Below, piece after piece: positions 34,767 to 44,488 of a DNA stretch of 47,829 bases. Position 1 is the stretch's first letter, and the number at the start of each line of letters is the position of its first letter. The notes beneath the pieces were generated by a model. The model did no database searches. It was given only the letters and a program-made list of their open reading frames with translations, and was not told where the DNA came from. This DNA is from Agrococcus sp. (GTDB lineage: Bacteria > Actinomycetota > Actinomycetes > Actinomycetales > Microbacteriaceae): assembly GCA_031178105.1 (NCBI GenBank), contig JAPSJX010000006.1, positions 1-47,829 of the forward strand, written 5' to 3'. The position numbers were made by a program, and so were the translations under genes.

Positions 34767-36127
34767 CAGCCCTCCACGTCGAAGTCGGCACCCAACGTCT
34801 CGAGCTTCTCGATGAAGCGCTCGTAGCCGCGGGCGATGATCCCGACGTTCGAGATGCGGCTCGTGCCCTCGGCGGTGAGCGCGGCCACGAGGTGGCTGAA
34901 GCCGCCGCGCAGGTCGGGCACGACGACGTCGGCGCCGTGCAGCTGCACCGGCCCCGCGATGACCGCCGAGTGCTCGTAGTTGCGCGCGCCGAAGCGGCAG
35001 GCGTGGCTGCCGAGGCAGTCGGTGTGGATCTGGATGCGCGCACCCATCTCGACGAGCGCCTCCGTGAAGCCGAAGCGCTGCTCGTAGACGGTCTCGTGCA
35101 CGATCGAGATGCCGTTCGCCTTCGCGAGCGCCACGACGAGCGGCTGCTGCCAGTCCGTCATGAAGCCGGGGTGCACATCCGTCTCGACGACGACCGGCTT
35201 GAGATCGCCGCCCGGGTGCCAGAAGCGGATGCCGTCGTCCTCGATCTCGAAGGCGCCGCCGGCCTTGCGGTAGACGTTGAGGAACGTCGTCATCTCGGGC
35301 TGGCGCGCGCCCTCGAGGAAGACGTCACCGCCGGTCGCGAGCGCGGCGCACGCCCACGAAGCGGCCTCGTTGCGGTCGAACAGCGCCGTGTGCTTGTAGC
35401 CGAAGAGGCGGTCGACGCCCTCGATGCGGATCGTGCGGTCGGTGTCGACCTGGATCTCGGCGCCCATCTTCTGCAGGATCGCGATGAGGTCCAGGATCTC
35501 GGGCTCGACGGCGGCGTTCTTGAGCTCCGTGCGGCCCTTCGCGCGCACGGCGCCGAGCAGCACCTGCTCCGTGGCGCCGACCGACGGGTACGGCAGGTGG
35601 ATCTTGGCGCCGTGCAAGCCGTTGGGCGCCGACATGCGGATGCCGCTCGGCAGCTTCTCGACGACGGCGCCGAAGTTGCGCAGCACCTCGAGGTGGAAGT
35701 CGATCGGGCGGTCGCCAATGTGGCAGCCGCCGAGGTCCGGGATGAACGCCTCGCCGAGCTGGTGCAGCAGCGGCCCGCAGAACAGGATCGGGATGCGGGA
35801 GGAGCCCGCGTGCGCGTTGATCGACGTCTCGTGCGCGGTGCGCACGTTCGACGGGTCGAGGCGGAGCGTGTCGCCGTCGCGCCGGACGGTGACGCCGTGC
35901 AGCTCGAGCAGCCCCTCGACGACGCGCACGTCGCTGATCTCGGGCACGCTGCGCAGCTCGCTCGGCGTCTCGCCGAGCAGCGCCGCGACCATCGCCTTCG
36001 TGACGAGGTTCTTCGCGCCCTTCATCTGGATGCGGCCGTGCAGCGGCTTGCCGCCCCGCACCGTGATGCGGTCGACGTTCATGCCGACGGCGGCGCCTGC
36101 GTTCTTCGAGAACTCGGTCAGGTTCAC
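34766..36127 (-). CDS. murA: UDP-N-acetylglucosamine 1-carboxyvinyltransferase
   Basis: 453 aa. GTG at 36127 overlaps the leuD stop, forming [44 protein letters not shown] (with the Cys of the PEP adduct loop), and [16 protein letters not shown] are clear MurA motifs. It starts peptidoglycan precursor synthesis and is the fosfomycin target; the Cys is present, so the enzyme would be expected to be fosfomycin-sensitive in principle. Placement between leuD and plsC is typical of Microbacteriaceae. Confidence 0.96.
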   Translation of the reverse strand: MNLTEFSKNAGAAVGMNVDRITVRGGKPLHGRIQMKGAKNLVTKAMVAALLGETPSELRSVPEISDVRVVEGLLELHGVTVRRDGDTLRLDPSNVRTAHETSINAHAGSSRIPILFCGPLLHQLGEAFIPDLGGCHIGDRPIDFHLEVLRNFGAVVEKLPSGIRMSAPNGLHGAKIHLPYPSVGATEQVLLGAVRAKGRTELKNAAVEPEILDLIAILQKMGAEIQVDTDRTIRIEGVDRLFGYKHTALFDRNEAASWACAALATGGDVFLEGARQPEMTTFLNVYRKAGGAFEIEDDGIRFWHPGGDLKPVVVETDVHPGFMTDWQQPLVVALAKANGISIVHETVYEQRFGFTEALVEMGARIQIHTDCLGSHACRFGARNYEHSAVIAGPVQLHGADVVVPDLRGGFSHLVAALTAEGTSRISNVGIIARGYERFIEKLETLGADFDVEG

Positions 36128-36732
36128 GCTGTTCCTTCCCTGACGGGCTGCGTCGTGGGCATCCACGCCGGTCGGTTCGCTTCGAACGCGGTGATCGCGT
36201 CCTCGTCGCGCAGGGTCAGCGCGATGTCGTCCAGGCCCTCGAGCAGGCGCCAGCGAGTGTAGTCATCGATCTGGAAGTCGTGCGTGACGCCACCGGCGGT
36301 CGCGGTGCGCGCCTCGAGGTCGACGGTCACCGGCTCGCCCGGGCTCGCCTTCGCGACGGCCCACAGCGCCTCCGTCGCCTCCTCCGTGATCTGGCCGACC
36401 AGCAGTCCCTGCTTGCCCGCGTTGCCGCGGAATATCTCGCCGAAGCGCGGGCCGAGCACGGCGGTGATGCCGAAGTCGCGCAGCGCCCACACCGCGTGCT
36501 CGCGGCTCGAGCCGGTGCCGAAGTCGTAGCCGACGACGAGCACGCCGCCCTGGCGGTACGGCTCCTGGTTGAGCACGAACGCGGGGTCCTGCCGCCACGA
36601 GTGGAAGAGCGCGTCGTCGTAGCCCGTCTTCGTGACGCGCTTGAGGAACACCGCGGGGATGATCTGGTCGGTGTCGACGTTCGAGCGCTCGAGCGGGATG
36701 ATCGGCCCGGTCAGTGTGCGGATGGCATCCAT
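36124..36732 (-). CDS. leuD: 3-isopropylmalate dehydratase small subunit
   Basis: 202 aa. [21 protein letters not shown] and [20 protein letters not shown] are the LeuD swivel-domain motifs; [12 protein letters not shown] follows. One nucleotide separates it from leuC. With LeuC it isomerises 2- to 3-isopropylmalate in leucine synthesis. Confidence 0.96.
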   Translation of the reverse strand: MDAIRTLTGPIIPLERSNVDTDQIIPAVFLKRVTKTGYDDALFHSWRQDPAFVLNQEPYRQGGVLVVGYDFGTGSSREHAVWALRDFGITAVLGPRFGEIFRGNAGKQGLLVGQITEEATEALWAVAKASPGEPVTVDLEARTATAGGVTHDFQIDDYTRWRLLEGLDDIALTLRDEDAITAFEANRPAWMPTTQPVREGTA

Positions 36733-36733
36733 G

Positions 36734-38179
36734 TCAGGCCTCCTCGCCCGTCGTCGCGGGGTGCAGCTCGGGGGTGTGCTCGAGGTCCCAGGGGCTCGAC
36801 AGCGTGCCGCGGATCGCGGTCGCGGCCGCCACGAGCGGCGACACGAGGTGCGTGCGGCCACCCTTGCCCTGCCGGCCCTCGAAGTTGCGGTTCGACGTCG
36901 ACGCGCAGCGCTCGCCCGGAGCCAGCTGGTCGGGGTTCATGCCGAGGCACATCGAGCAGCCCGCGAAGCGCCACTCGGCGCCGAAGTCGGTGAAGACCTT
37001 GTCGAGCCCCGCGGCCTCGGCCTCGAGGCGCACCCGGGCCGAGCCCGGCACGACCATGACGCGCACGCCATCCGCCTTCTTCTTGCCGCGCAGGATGTCG
37101 GCGGCGGCTGCGAGGTCCTCCATGCGCGAGTTCGTGCACGAGCCGATGAAGACGGTGTCGACCGGGATCTCCTTGAGCTTCGTCCCAGGCTCGAGGTCCA
37201 TGTAGGCGAGCGCGCGCTCGGCGGCCGCCCGGTCGGTGGGGTCCTCGAACGACGCGGGGTCGGGCACGACGCCCGAGAGCGACGCGCCCTGGCCCGGGTT
37301 CGTGCCCCAGGTGACGAAGGGCTCGAGCAGGTCGGCGTCGATCGTGATCTCGTTGTCGAAGACCGCGTCGTCATCGGTCGGGAGCGTGCGCCAGTACTCG
37401 AGCGCGGCATCCCAGTCGGCGCCCTTCGGCGCGTGCGGCTTGTCCTTGACGTATGCGAAGGTCGTCTCGTCGGGGGCCACCATGCCTGCCCGGGCGCCGG
37501 CCTCGATCGACATGTTGCAGATCGTCATGCGGCCCTCGATCGAGAGCGCGCGGATCGCGCTGCCGCGGTACTCGAAGACGTAGCCGGCGCCGCCGCCGGT
37601 GCCGATCTTCGCGATCACGGCGAGGATGATGTCCTTCGCAGTCACGCCCGGGCGCAGCGTGCCCTCGACGTTGATCGCCATCGTCTTGAAGGGCTTGAGC
37701 GGCAGCGTCTGCGTCGCCATCACGTGCTCGACCTCGCTCGTGCCGATGCCGAACGCCATCGCGCCGAACGCGCCGTGGGTCGACGTGTGCGAGTCGCCGC
37801 ACACGACCGTGACGCCCGGCAGCGTCAGCCCCAGCTGCGGGCCGACGAGGTGCACGATGCCCTGCTCCTTGTCGCCCAGCGAGTGGATGCGCACGCCGAA
37901 CTCCGCGGCGTTGTGGCGCAGCGTCTCGATCTGCTTGCGGCTCGTCGGGTCTTGGATCGGCTTGTCGATCGCGAGCGTCGGGGTGTTGTGGTCCTCGGTG
38001 GCGACGGTGAGGTCGGTGCGCCGGAGGCCGCGGCCCGCCTGGCGCAGGCCGTCGAAGGCCTGCGGGCTCGTCACCTCGTGGACGAGGTGGAGGTCGATGT
38101 AGATGAGGTCGGGCGAGCCGTCCTGGCCCTTCACGACGACGTGGTCGTCCCACACCTTCTCAGCGAGCGTCCTGCCCAT
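36734..38179 (-). CDS. leuC: 3-isopropylmalate dehydratase large subunit
   Basis: 481 aa from [15 protein letters not shown] with GGAGAC as ribosome site; an upstream ATG would add 35 basic residues. [38 protein letters not shown] and [13 protein letters not shown] supply the three Cys of the [4Fe-4S] cluster. First gene of a seven-gene operon. TAGACT at 38229-38224 is a probable -10, about 45 nt upstream. Confidence 0.96.
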   Translation of the reverse strand: MGRTLAEKVWDDHVVVKGQDGSPDLIYIDLHLVHEVTSPQAFDGLRQAGRGLRRTDLTVATEDHNTPTLAIDKPIQDPTSRKQIETLRHNAAEFGVRIHSLGDKEQGIVHLVGPQLGLTLPGVTVVCGDSHTSTHGAFGAMAFGIGTSEVEHVMATQTLPLKPFKTMAINVEGTLRPGVTAKDIILAVIAKIGTGGGAGYVFEYRGSAIRALSIEGRMTICNMSIEAGARAGMVAPDETTFAYVKDKPHAPKGADWDAALEYWRTLPTDDDAVFDNEITIDADLLEPFVTWGTNPGQGASLSGVVPDPASFEDPTDRAAAERALAYMDLEPGTKLKEIPVDTVFIGSCTNSRMEDLAAAADILRGKKKADGVRVMVVPGSARVRLEAEAAGLDKVFTDFGAEWRFAGCSMCLGMNPDQLAPGERCASTSNRNFEGRQGKGGRTHLVSPLVAAATAIRGTLSSPWDLEHTPELHPATTGEEA

Positions 38180-38342
38180 ATCCGTCTCCCCAGCGCTTGT
38201 CGGCCGTGACCGGCCATCTCCCAAGTCTACGCGGGGGCGCGGTCCGCTCCCCGGAGGGCGAACACGCGCGGCAGGGCGCGGCATTCCCGACTGCCCGGAT
38301 CAGCGCCGCGCGCCCTGGTCTCGCCGGGGCCGGAGGTGCACG

Positions 38343-39338
38343 ATGGACGCCATGACCGCACCCATCACGATCGCCGTCACCGGCGGCGCCGGCCAGATCG
38401 GCTACCAGCTGCTGTTCCGCATCGCCGCCGGCGACATGCTGGGCCCCGACCAGCCCGTGCGGCTGCGCATCCTCGAGGTGCCGCAGGCGCTCCCCGCGCT
38501 GGAGGGCGTCGTGATGGAGCTGCAGGACGCGGCGTTCCCGCTCCTCGCCTCGGTCGACACGACGGCGGATGCGTCCGTCGCCTTCCAGGGCGCCGAGCAC
38601 GCGCTGCTCGTCGGGGCCCGGCCGCGCTCGAAGGGGATGGAGCGGGCCGACCTCCTCGCCGCCAACGGCGCGATCTTCGCCGAGCAGGGTCGCGCGATCC
38701 AGGACGGCGCGAGCGACCGCATCCGCATCACCGTGACGGGGAACCCCGCCAACACGAACGCGCTCATCGCGGCCGCGGCCGCGCCGGACATCCCTCGCGA
38801 GCGCTTCTCGGCGCTCACCCGGCTCGACCACAACCGTGCGATCGCGCAGCTCGCGGCGAAGGCCGGCGCGTCGGTCGCCGAGGTGCGGCGGATGATCGTG
38901 TGGGGCAACCACTCGGCGACGCAGGTGCCCGACATCACGCACGCGACCGTCGGCGGCTCGCCCGCGGTGAACCTCGTCGACCGCGAGTGGGTGAAGGGCG
39001 AGTTCGTGCCGACCGTCGCGAACCGCGGTGCGGCGATCATCGAGGCGCGGGGGGCCTCCTCTGCCGCCTCGGCGGCGTCGGCGACGATCGACCACGTGCG
39101 CGACTGGGTGCTCGGCACCGCGGAGGGTGACTGGACCTCGATGTCGGTCATCTCGCGCGGCGAGTACGGCGTGCCGGAAGGACTCGTGTCGTCGTTCCCG
39201 GTCACGACCGCCGGCGGCGACCGGTCGATCGTCGAGGGCCTCGAGCTCGACCCGGATGTCGAGGTGCAGCTGCGCGCATCCGTCGCCGAGCTCGACGACG
39301 AGCGGTCGCAGGTGCGGGCGCTGGGCCTGCTCGGCTGA
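38343..39338 (+). CDS. mdh: malate dehydrogenase
   Basis: 331 aa; GGAGGT lies 6 nt before the ATG at 38343 (a second ATG is at 38352). [20 protein letters not shown] is the NAD loop, [13 protein letters not shown] and [17 protein letters not shown] carry substrate-binding Asn/Arg, and [12 protein letters not shown] the catalytic His. It belongs to the cytoplasmic-type MDH of actinobacteria, oxidising malate in the TCA cycle. Its stop codon lies in the first of three 16-bp tandem repeats. Confidence 0.96.
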   Translation: MDAMTAPITIAVTGGAGQIGYQLLFRIAAGDMLGPDQPVRLRILEVPQALPALEGVVMELQDAAFPLLASVDTTADASVAFQGAEHALLVGARPRSKGMERADLLAANGAIFAEQGRAIQDGASDRIRITVTGNPANTNALIAAAAAPDIPRERFSALTRLDHNRAIAQLAAKAGASVAEVRRMIVWGNHSATQVPDITHATVGGSPAVNLVDREWVKGEFVPTVANRGAAIIEARGASSAASAASATIDHVRDWVLGTAEGDWTSMSVISRGEYGVPEGLVSSFPVTTAGGDRSIVEGLELDPDVEVQLRASVAELDDERSQVRALGLLG

Positions 39339-39372
39339 CCGCCTGCTCGGCTGACCGCCTGCTCGGCTGAGC
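39325..39372. repeat. three 16-bp tandem repeats over the mdh stop codon
   Basis: GCCTGCTCGGCTGACC is repeated at 39325, 39341 and 39357 (third copy ends GAGC). Each unit contains the codons for Leu-Leu-Gly-stop, so loss or gain of a unit would not change the protein. Probably replication slippage. Confidence 0.8.
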
Positions 39373-39421
39373 GTCCGCCGCTGCGCCACTCCTGCGCGCG
39401 GCCGCCGCTGGGGCGCTCGCG

Positions 39422-39862
39422 TCAGCCCAGGATGTCGCCGAGCCAACCGCGGCTGCCGCGCTGCTGCTGCCTGCGCTGACCGCTCGAGCGCTCCTGCACC
39501 ATGCGCAGGGCCTTGTCGGCGAGCTTCCCGACCGTGTCGCTCGAGCCGGACGACTGCCCGTACGGCTGCTGCGGCTGGCCGTGGGGCTGCTCGTGGCCGT
39601 AGGACTGCTGCCCGTGGCCCTGCTGCTGGCCGTGGCCCTGGCCGTAGGACTGCTGCTGACCGGAGGGCTGCTGCTGACCGTAGGGCTGCTGCTGACCGTA
39701 GGGCTGCTGGCCGTAGGCCGCCTGCGGCTGCTCGGAGCGCTCGATGAGCTTGTCGAGCTCGCCGCGGTCGAGCCAGATGCCCCGGCACTGCGGGCAGTAG
39801 TCGATCTCGATGCCGCTGCGCTCGCTCATCACGAGGGTGGATGCGTCGTTGGGGCACTGCAT
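39422..39862 (-). CDS. zinc-ribbon (zf-TFIIB type) protein with Q/G/Y-rich low-complexity tail
   Basis: 146 aa from [19 protein letters not shown]-x2-D... and [21 protein letters not shown] form a zinc ribbon (C3, C24, C27 region). Residues about 50-115 are tandem repeats such as [17 protein letters not shown], then [11 protein letters not shown], a prion-like, aggregation-prone composition. A charged C-terminus ends [11 protein letters not shown]. Nucleic-acid or protein binding is possible; function unknown. Confidence 0.85.
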   Translation of the reverse strand: MQCPNDASTLVMSERSGIEIDYCPQCRGIWLDRGELDKLIERSEQPQAAYGQQPYGQQQPYGQQQPSGQQQSYGQGHGQQQGHGQQSYGHEQPHGQPQQPYGQSSGSSDTVGKLADKALRMVQERSSGQRRQQQRGSRGWLGDILG

Positions 39863-40101
39863 GGGGCGTCTCCTTCCAGACCCGACGAGACTCCCGCATC
39901 CGCCTGTGCCGACGCCCAGCACGGGCGCGTGACACGCAGAGAGGCGAAGCTGCGGAACGGACCTCAAGGAGAGGCCCGATCGGCCTCCACCAGTGGCTCG
40001 CGCCTCTGCCCGTGACCGCGCGCGGGCGCCAGACCATCCGGTGCTCCACAGGTCCGTCCCGGGCAGCGCCGTGCGTCGACCCGGATCTGCACGATGGGCC
40101 G

Positions 40102-40947
40102 ATGCGTGACCTCACCACCGAGCTGCTCGCCGCGGGCGGCGCGGCGACCCGCGGGTCCTTGCTCCGCCTCGGGCACTCGTACCGGAGCATCCGGCTCGCG
40201 GTGGATCGCGGCGAGCTCCGCGCCATCGGCAGGCACTGGGTGGTCCTCCGCGGCGTGAATCCGTCGATCCCGGTCGCGCTCGAGCAGCGTGGCGTGCTCG
40301 GCGGCGCGAGCGCGCTGCGGTCCTATGGCGTGTGGGTGACGCATCAGACGCCCGTGCAGATCGCGACGCGACCGCACGCCGGCCTCGGCCCTGCGATCGA
40401 GGGCGAGCGCATCTGGGGGTCGTTCGAGTGCGACGTCAAGGAATGGCGCGTCTCGGTGGTCCACGCGCTCGCGCAGCACGGCGAGCGGGTCGAGCGGGAT
40501 GACGCGATCGCCGCCATCGACAGCGCGTGGCATCGCGGACTCATCGGTGAGCGAGAGCTCGACCGGGTCTTCGCACTGCTGCCCGCCCGTTGCCGGTCGT
40601 GGCGGCGCCTGCTCGACCCCGCTGCTGCATCCGGCTTGGAGTCGCTGCTGCGCGTGCCGTGCGTCGAGCGCGGCTGGTCGGTGGTGACGCAGGCTCCCGC
40701 GCCCGGCGGCGGTCGCAGCGATCTGCTGATCGACGGCTGGCTGTACGTCGAGGCCGACGGCAGCGAGTGGCACGACGATCCCGCCCGAGCGGCGAAGGAT
40801 CGCCGACGCAACAGCGCCATCACCGCGGCGGGCGGGCGCTGGCTGCGCTTCGGCTACGCGGACGTCGTCCACGATCGCGCACGAGCGCTCGCGCTCATCG
40901 CGCTGGTGCTCTCGCAGGGCGCGCCCACTCGGCGCCTCGCCGGGTGA
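40102..40947 (+). CDS. DUF559/Vsr-like endonuclease-fold protein with AbiEi-type N-terminus
   Basis: 281 aa from [20 protein letters not shown]. The first 60 residues resemble the winged-helix of AbiEi-type antitoxins ([23 protein letters not shown]). The C-terminal part has [20 protein letters not shown] and [15 protein letters not shown], the E-x-D/GxxxH pattern of DUF559, a PD-(D/E)xK-related fold. Such genes are abundant, mostly orphans, in Microbacteriaceae; a toxin partner is not visible here. Confidence 0.8.
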   Translation: MRDLTTELLAAGGAATRGSLLRLGHSYRSIRLAVDRGELRAIGRHWVVLRGVNPSIPVALEQRGVLGGASALRSYGVWVTHQTPVQIATRPHAGLGPAIEGERIWGSFECDVKEWRVSVVHALAQHGERVERDDAIAAIDSAWHRGLIGERELDRVFALLPARCRSWRRLLDPAAASGLESLLRVPCVERGWSVVTQAPAPGGGRSDLLIDGWLYVEADGSEWHDDPARAAKDRRRNSAITAAGGRWLRFGYADVVHDRARALALIALVLSQGAPTRRLAG

Positions 40948-41123
40948 CGCGATCACGGAGGGAGGTGATTCGGTCGCGAGATCTCGTCTGGCACCTCCGC
41001 CCGTGGCAGGGATCGCAGCATCGCCTCGCGCTGTGACGGCAGGGCGATCAGCGCACGCATCGCGCCACGACGCTTGTCGGGCCTGGCACCGCACCGTATG
41101 CTCGTACTCAGTAGTTGAAGCGG

Positions 41124-41142
41124 GCGTTCAGATATAGAACGC
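41124..41142. promoter_or_regulatory. dyad operator of the FAD monooxygenase gene
   Basis: GCGTTC-AGATATA-GAACGC is a perfect 6-bp inverted repeat with a 7-nt AT-rich centre, 48 nt before the start codon. Outer bases continue the match (GG/CC). A TetR, MarR or IclR-type regulator is expected. The half-site GAACGCGC recurs at 47299-47306 before the IclR gene. Confidence 0.5.
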
Positions 41143-41190
41143 GCCGAGACAGAGTCGTCCGACGTCCCACAGAGAAGTGAGGCAGCTGCC

Positions 41191-43086
41191 GTGCAGTTCC
41201 ACCACCACGGATACGTGTCCACCGACCCGCGCATCCAGCCGGCAGCAGGCATCGGTTTGGACCGGCCGGCAGACCTGCCCGACGAGGTCGACGTGCTCAT
41301 CGTCGGCACCGGACCGGCGGGCATGATCACCGCGGCGCAGCTCGCGCAGTTCCCGGACGTCAACGTGCGCATCATCGAGCGCCGCCCCAGCCGGCTTGCG
41401 ATCGGCCAGGCCGACGGCATCCAGGCCCGCAGCGTCGAGACGTTCCAGGCCTTCGGGTTCGCCGAGCACATCACCGCCGAGGCGTACCGGATCACCGAGA
41501 TGGCCTTCTGGGGGCCGGACCCGGAGGACCCGACGCGCATCGTCCGCGGCGCCACGCCCGACGACGACCCCGCGGGCATCAGCGAGTTCCCGCACCTCAT
41601 CGTCAACCAGGCGCGCGTGCTCGACTACTTCGCCGAGGCGGCCCGCTTCGCGCCCGGTCGTGTGGTGCCCGACTTCGGCTACGAGTTCAAGAGCCTCGAC
41701 GTGACCGAGGAGGGCGAGTTCCCGGTCGTCGTCACCCTCGCGCACACCTCGGGCGACAAGAAGGACGAGGAGCGGGTCATCCGCGCCAAGTACGTCGTCG
41801 GCGCGGACGGCGCCCGCAGCGCGGTCCGCTCGGCGATCGGCTGCACCCTGGCGGGCCAGTCGGCGAACCACGCGTGGGGCGTCATGGACGTGCTCGCCGT
41901 CACCGACTTCCCTGACATCCGCACGAAGTGCGCGATCCAGTCGGCGTCGGGCGGGAACATCCTGCTCATCCCCCGCGAGGGCGGCTACCTGTTCCGCATG
42001 TACGTCGACCTGGGCGAGGTGCCCGCGGACGACCACGGCAACGTCCGCAAGACCACGGTCGAGCAGATCATCGCGAAGGCGAACGCGATCATCGCGCCCT
42101 ACACGCTCGATGTGCGCGACGTCGCCTGGAGCAGCGTCTACGAGGTGGGTCACCGGCTCACGGACCGCTTCGACGACGTGCTCGCGGAGGAGCGCGGCAC
42201 CCGCACGCCGCGCGTCTTCATCGCAGGCGACGCGTGCCACACGCACAGCGCGAAGGCCGGCCAGGGCATGAACGTGTCGATGCAGGACGGCTTCAACATC
42301 GGCTGGAAGCTCGGTCACGTGCTCGACGGCCGCGCGCCCGAGGCCCTGCTCGACACGTACTCGCTCGAGCGGCAGGTCGTCGCGCAGGCGCTCATCGACT
42401 TCGACAAGGAGTGGTCGACGCTCATGGCGAAGCCCGTCAGCGAGCTCGGCAGCCCGCAGGAGGTCGCGGAGTTCTACACGCGCACGGCCGAGTTCCCGGC
42501 CGGCTTCATGACGCAGTACGAGCCGTCGATGATCGTCGGCACCCCCGAGCACCAGGCGCTGGCGACCGGCTACCCGATCGGCAAGCGCTTCAAGTCGGCG
42601 CGCGGCGTCAAGGTGTGCGACACGAACCCGGTGCACATCGGCCACTTCCACCAGGCCGACGGACGCTGGCGCATCTACGCCTTCGCCGACAGCGCCGCCC
42701 CCGGACGGGCCTCGGCGCTCGCCGACTGGGGGGCGTGGCTCGCGCACGACCCGCGGTCGCCCATCGCCGTCCACACCCCCGAGGGCCGCGACACGAGCGC
42801 GCTGTTCGACGTGCGGGCGATCTACCAGCAGGGCCACCACGACATCGACCTGAACGACGTGCCGGATGCGTTCAAGCCGATCGTCGGGCCGTTCCGCCTC
42901 ATGAACCTCGAGAACGTCTACGCGACGCTGCCCTCCGACGACATCTTCGAGGCCCGCGGAATCTCGCGGGACGGCGCTGTCGTGGTCGTGCGGCCCGACC
43001 AGTACGTGGCGCAGGTGCTGCCGCTGTCGGCGACGGAGGAGCTCGCGGCGTTCTTCCGCGGGGCGCTGACGCCGGCCGCTGCGTAG
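41191..43086 (+). CDS. FAD-dependent aromatic monooxygenase (3-hydroxybenzoate 4-/phenol 2-monooxygenase type)
   Basis: 631 aa, GTG start (VQFHHHGYV). LIVGTGPAGMITAAQLAQFP (about 36-55) binds FAD, YVVGADGARSAVRSAIGC is the DG motif, and FIAGDACHTHSAKAGQGMN the GD motif; the long C-terminal thioredoxin-like domain (after about 440) is typical of the phenol hydroxylase group. It likely hydroxylates a phenolic ring. No ring-cleavage or decarboxylase genes are nearby, so the pathway is not defined. A hairpin follows at 43134. Confidence 0.9.
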   Translation: MQFHHHGYVSTDPRIQPAAGIGLDRPADLPDEVDVLIVGTGPAGMITAAQLAQFPDVNVRIIERRPSRLAIGQADGIQARSVETFQAFGFAEHITAEAYRITEMAFWGPDPEDPTRIVRGATPDDDPAGISEFPHLIVNQARVLDYFAEAARFAPGRVVPDFGYEFKSLDVTEEGEFPVVVTLAHTSGDKKDEERVIRAKYVVGADGARSAVRSAIGCTLAGQSANHAWGVMDVLAVTDFPDIRTKCAIQSASGGNILLIPREGGYLFRMYVDLGEVPADDHGNVRKTTVEQIIAKANAIIAPYTLDVRDVAWSSVYEVGHRLTDRFDDVLAEERGTRTPRVFIAGDACHTHSAKAGQGMNVSMQDGFNIGWKLGHVLDGRAPEALLDTYSLERQVVAQALIDFDKEWSTLMAKPVSELGSPQEVAEFYTRTAEFPAGFMTQYEPSMIVGTPEHQALATGYPIGKRFKSARGVKVCDTNPVHIGHFHQADGRWRIYAFADSAAPGRASALADWGAWLAHDPRSPIAVHTPEGRDTSALFDVRAIYQQGHHDIDLNDVPDAFKPIVGPFRLMNLENVYATLPSDDIFEARGISRDGAVVVVRPDQYVAQVLPLSATEELAAFFRGALTPAAA

Positions 43087-43133
43087 CCACCCGCGGCTGC
43101 GCAGCCAGCCGACGCCGCGGGCGCTGCTCACCA

Positions 43134-43164
43134 GGAGGCCCGGTCGCTCGCCGGCCGGGCCTCC
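43134..43164 (+). terminator. terminator hairpin after the monooxygenase gene
   Basis: GGAGGCCCGG (43134-43143) and CCGGGCCTCC (43155-43164) form a perfect 10-bp stem with an 11-nt loop, 47 nt after the stop. No strong T-run, as usual in this DNA. Confidence 0.7.
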
Positions 43165-43201
43165 TGCGTGCAGCTGATGCTCGAGTCCCGGCCGAGACAG
43201 C

Positions 43202-43234
43202 GAAGCGGCCCCGGTCGATGACCGGGGGCGCTTC
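43202..43234 (-). terminator. terminator hairpin of tRNA-Glu
   Basis: GAAGCG then CCCCGGTC (43209-43216), loop GAT, GACCGGGG (43220-43227), CGCTTC (43229-43234). The stem is 14 bp with one G-G mismatch. It begins 10 nt beyond the tRNA 3' end, read leftward. Confidence 0.75.
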
Positions 43235-43243
43235 TTCTCACTG

Positions 43244-43316
43244 TGACCCCAGCGGGATTCGAACCCGCGTTACCGCCGTGAGAGGGCGGCGTACTAGGCC
43301 GCTATACGATGGGGCC
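43244..43316 (-). tRNA. tRNA-Glu (anticodon CTC)
   Basis: 73 nt on the minus strand. Acceptor GGCCCCA pairs with TGGGGTC; the anticodon arm CCGCC-CTCTCAC-GGCGG has anticodon CTC; the T-arm is GCGGG-TTCGAAT-CCCGC with the conserved TTCGA. No CCA is encoded. An upstream TTGGCG with an 18-nt spacer to CACACT (near 43370-43350) is a plausible promoter. Confidence 0.97.
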
Positions 43317-43521
43317 TTGCTGCTTCCTCGCGAAAGCAACCTGGATAGTGTGCCACACGGATCCGCGTCGCGCCAAATCGGCCGCGCATCCGCATCCTCC
43401 AGTACCGATCCGCGGGTGCTCGTGGACTGCCGCACAGACCTGCGGTACGGAAGTGCCGCTCGAAGGCCACGCAGGCGGCGCTTCGGTACCGGAACCGGCA
43501 CGCGGATCGCGGCAGCCGCCG

Positions 43522-44412
43522 TCAGGGCAGCCGGTGCACCTGCAGCGCGCCCGGCATGACGCTGCACCGCACGGGCAACCGGCCGACGATCTCGCCGTCG
43601 GCGCAGACGATCACCGTCTCGTCGCTCGCGATCTCGGCGGTCTCGCAGTCGACGACGGTGACGCGCCGGTCGCCCGTGTGGGTGCCGCGCAGCACGCGCG
43701 AGAGCAGCGCGAGGAACGCCGGATAGCGCAGCTCGTCGGCGAGGACCGCCGTGAGGCGCCCGTCGCGCAGCGACGCGTTCGGCGCGATCGGGATGCCGCC
43801 GCCGAAGGTGCGGTTGTTGGCGATGGCGGCGACGAGGGTGCGCCAGGTGCGCTCCGCTCCCCCGTCGAGCCGCACCCGGAACGTGCGGTGCTGCGGGCGC
43901 AGCACGGTGGCGAGGATCGACGCCTGGTAGCGGAGGCGGCTCGGCACCCGGGTGAACCGGAACGAGCGCACGTTGACGTCGGCGTCGAAGCCGACCGAGA
44001 CCACGCCCGCCGCGATGGTCACGCCGTCGGGGTGCTCGATGCGGAGCAGGTCGACGCGGTCGGGCTCCGAGCCGAGCATCTGAGCGAGCCCGTCGAGGGA
44101 GGTCTGCACCGACCGGATGCCCAGCGCCGCCGCGAAGTCGTTGCCGCTGCCCGCCGGGATCACGACGAGGCGCTTCGACGTGCCGCCGACGATGTTCACA
44201 CCCAGGTGCACCATGCCGTCGCCGCCCACCACCACGAGCGCATCCGCGCGGATCATGGCGAATCGCGTCTGCTCGAGCTGGCCGGCGTAGTCGGCGGCGG
44301 CGATGTGCTCCACCTCGTTGCCGAGGTCGGCGATGCGCGCCGCGACGATCGCTCCGAGCGCACCGTCGCGGTTGAAGCGGGCGGAGGGGTTGGAGGCGAC
44401 GACGATGCGCAC
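43522..44412 (-). CDS. diacylglycerol kinase family lipid kinase
   Basis: 296 aa, GTG start. IVVASNPSARFNRDG and ALVVVGGDGMVHLGVNIVGG (variant of GGDGT-x-x-E) form the nucleotide-binding core; VVIPAGSGNDFAAALGI is the second glycine motif, and GVVSVGFDADVN follows. Family members phosphorylate diacylglycerol or sphingoid-like lipids. The T of GGDGT is M here. Separate from, and divergent to, the MBL gene. The 205 nt to the tRNA show no gene. Confidence 0.9.
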   Translation of the reverse strand: MRIVVASNPSARFNRDGALGAIVAARIADLGNEVEHIAAADYAGQLEQTRFAMIRADALVVVGGDGMVHLGVNIVGGTSKRLVVIPAGSGNDFAAALGIRSVQTSLDGLAQMLGSEPDRVDLLRIEHPDGVTIAAGVVSVGFDADVNVRSFRFTRVPSRLRYQASILATVLRPQHRTFRVRLDGGAERTWRTLVAAIANNRTFGGGIPIAPNASLRDGRLTAVLADELRYPAFLALLSRVLRGTHTGDRRVTVVDCETAEIASDETVIVCADGEIVGRLPVRCSVMPGALQVHRLP

Positions 44413-44488
44413 CCGTCAGAGCCTAGGTGCGGATGCGCGCGTCGCCCGAAGTGCGCACCTGCTGCCGCGAGCGCGTACCGTGGAGCCC

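Noticed and set aside
39630-39720. CRISPR-like repeat array
   Set aside because: The repeats are in-frame codons of the Q/G/Y-rich protein, without uniform spacers.
41128-43131. 667-codon minus-strand ORF opposite the monooxygenase gene
   Set aside because: Antisense shadow of a gene with clear FAD motifs; rich in Arg, Val, Asp and His as expected of GC-rich complementary frames.
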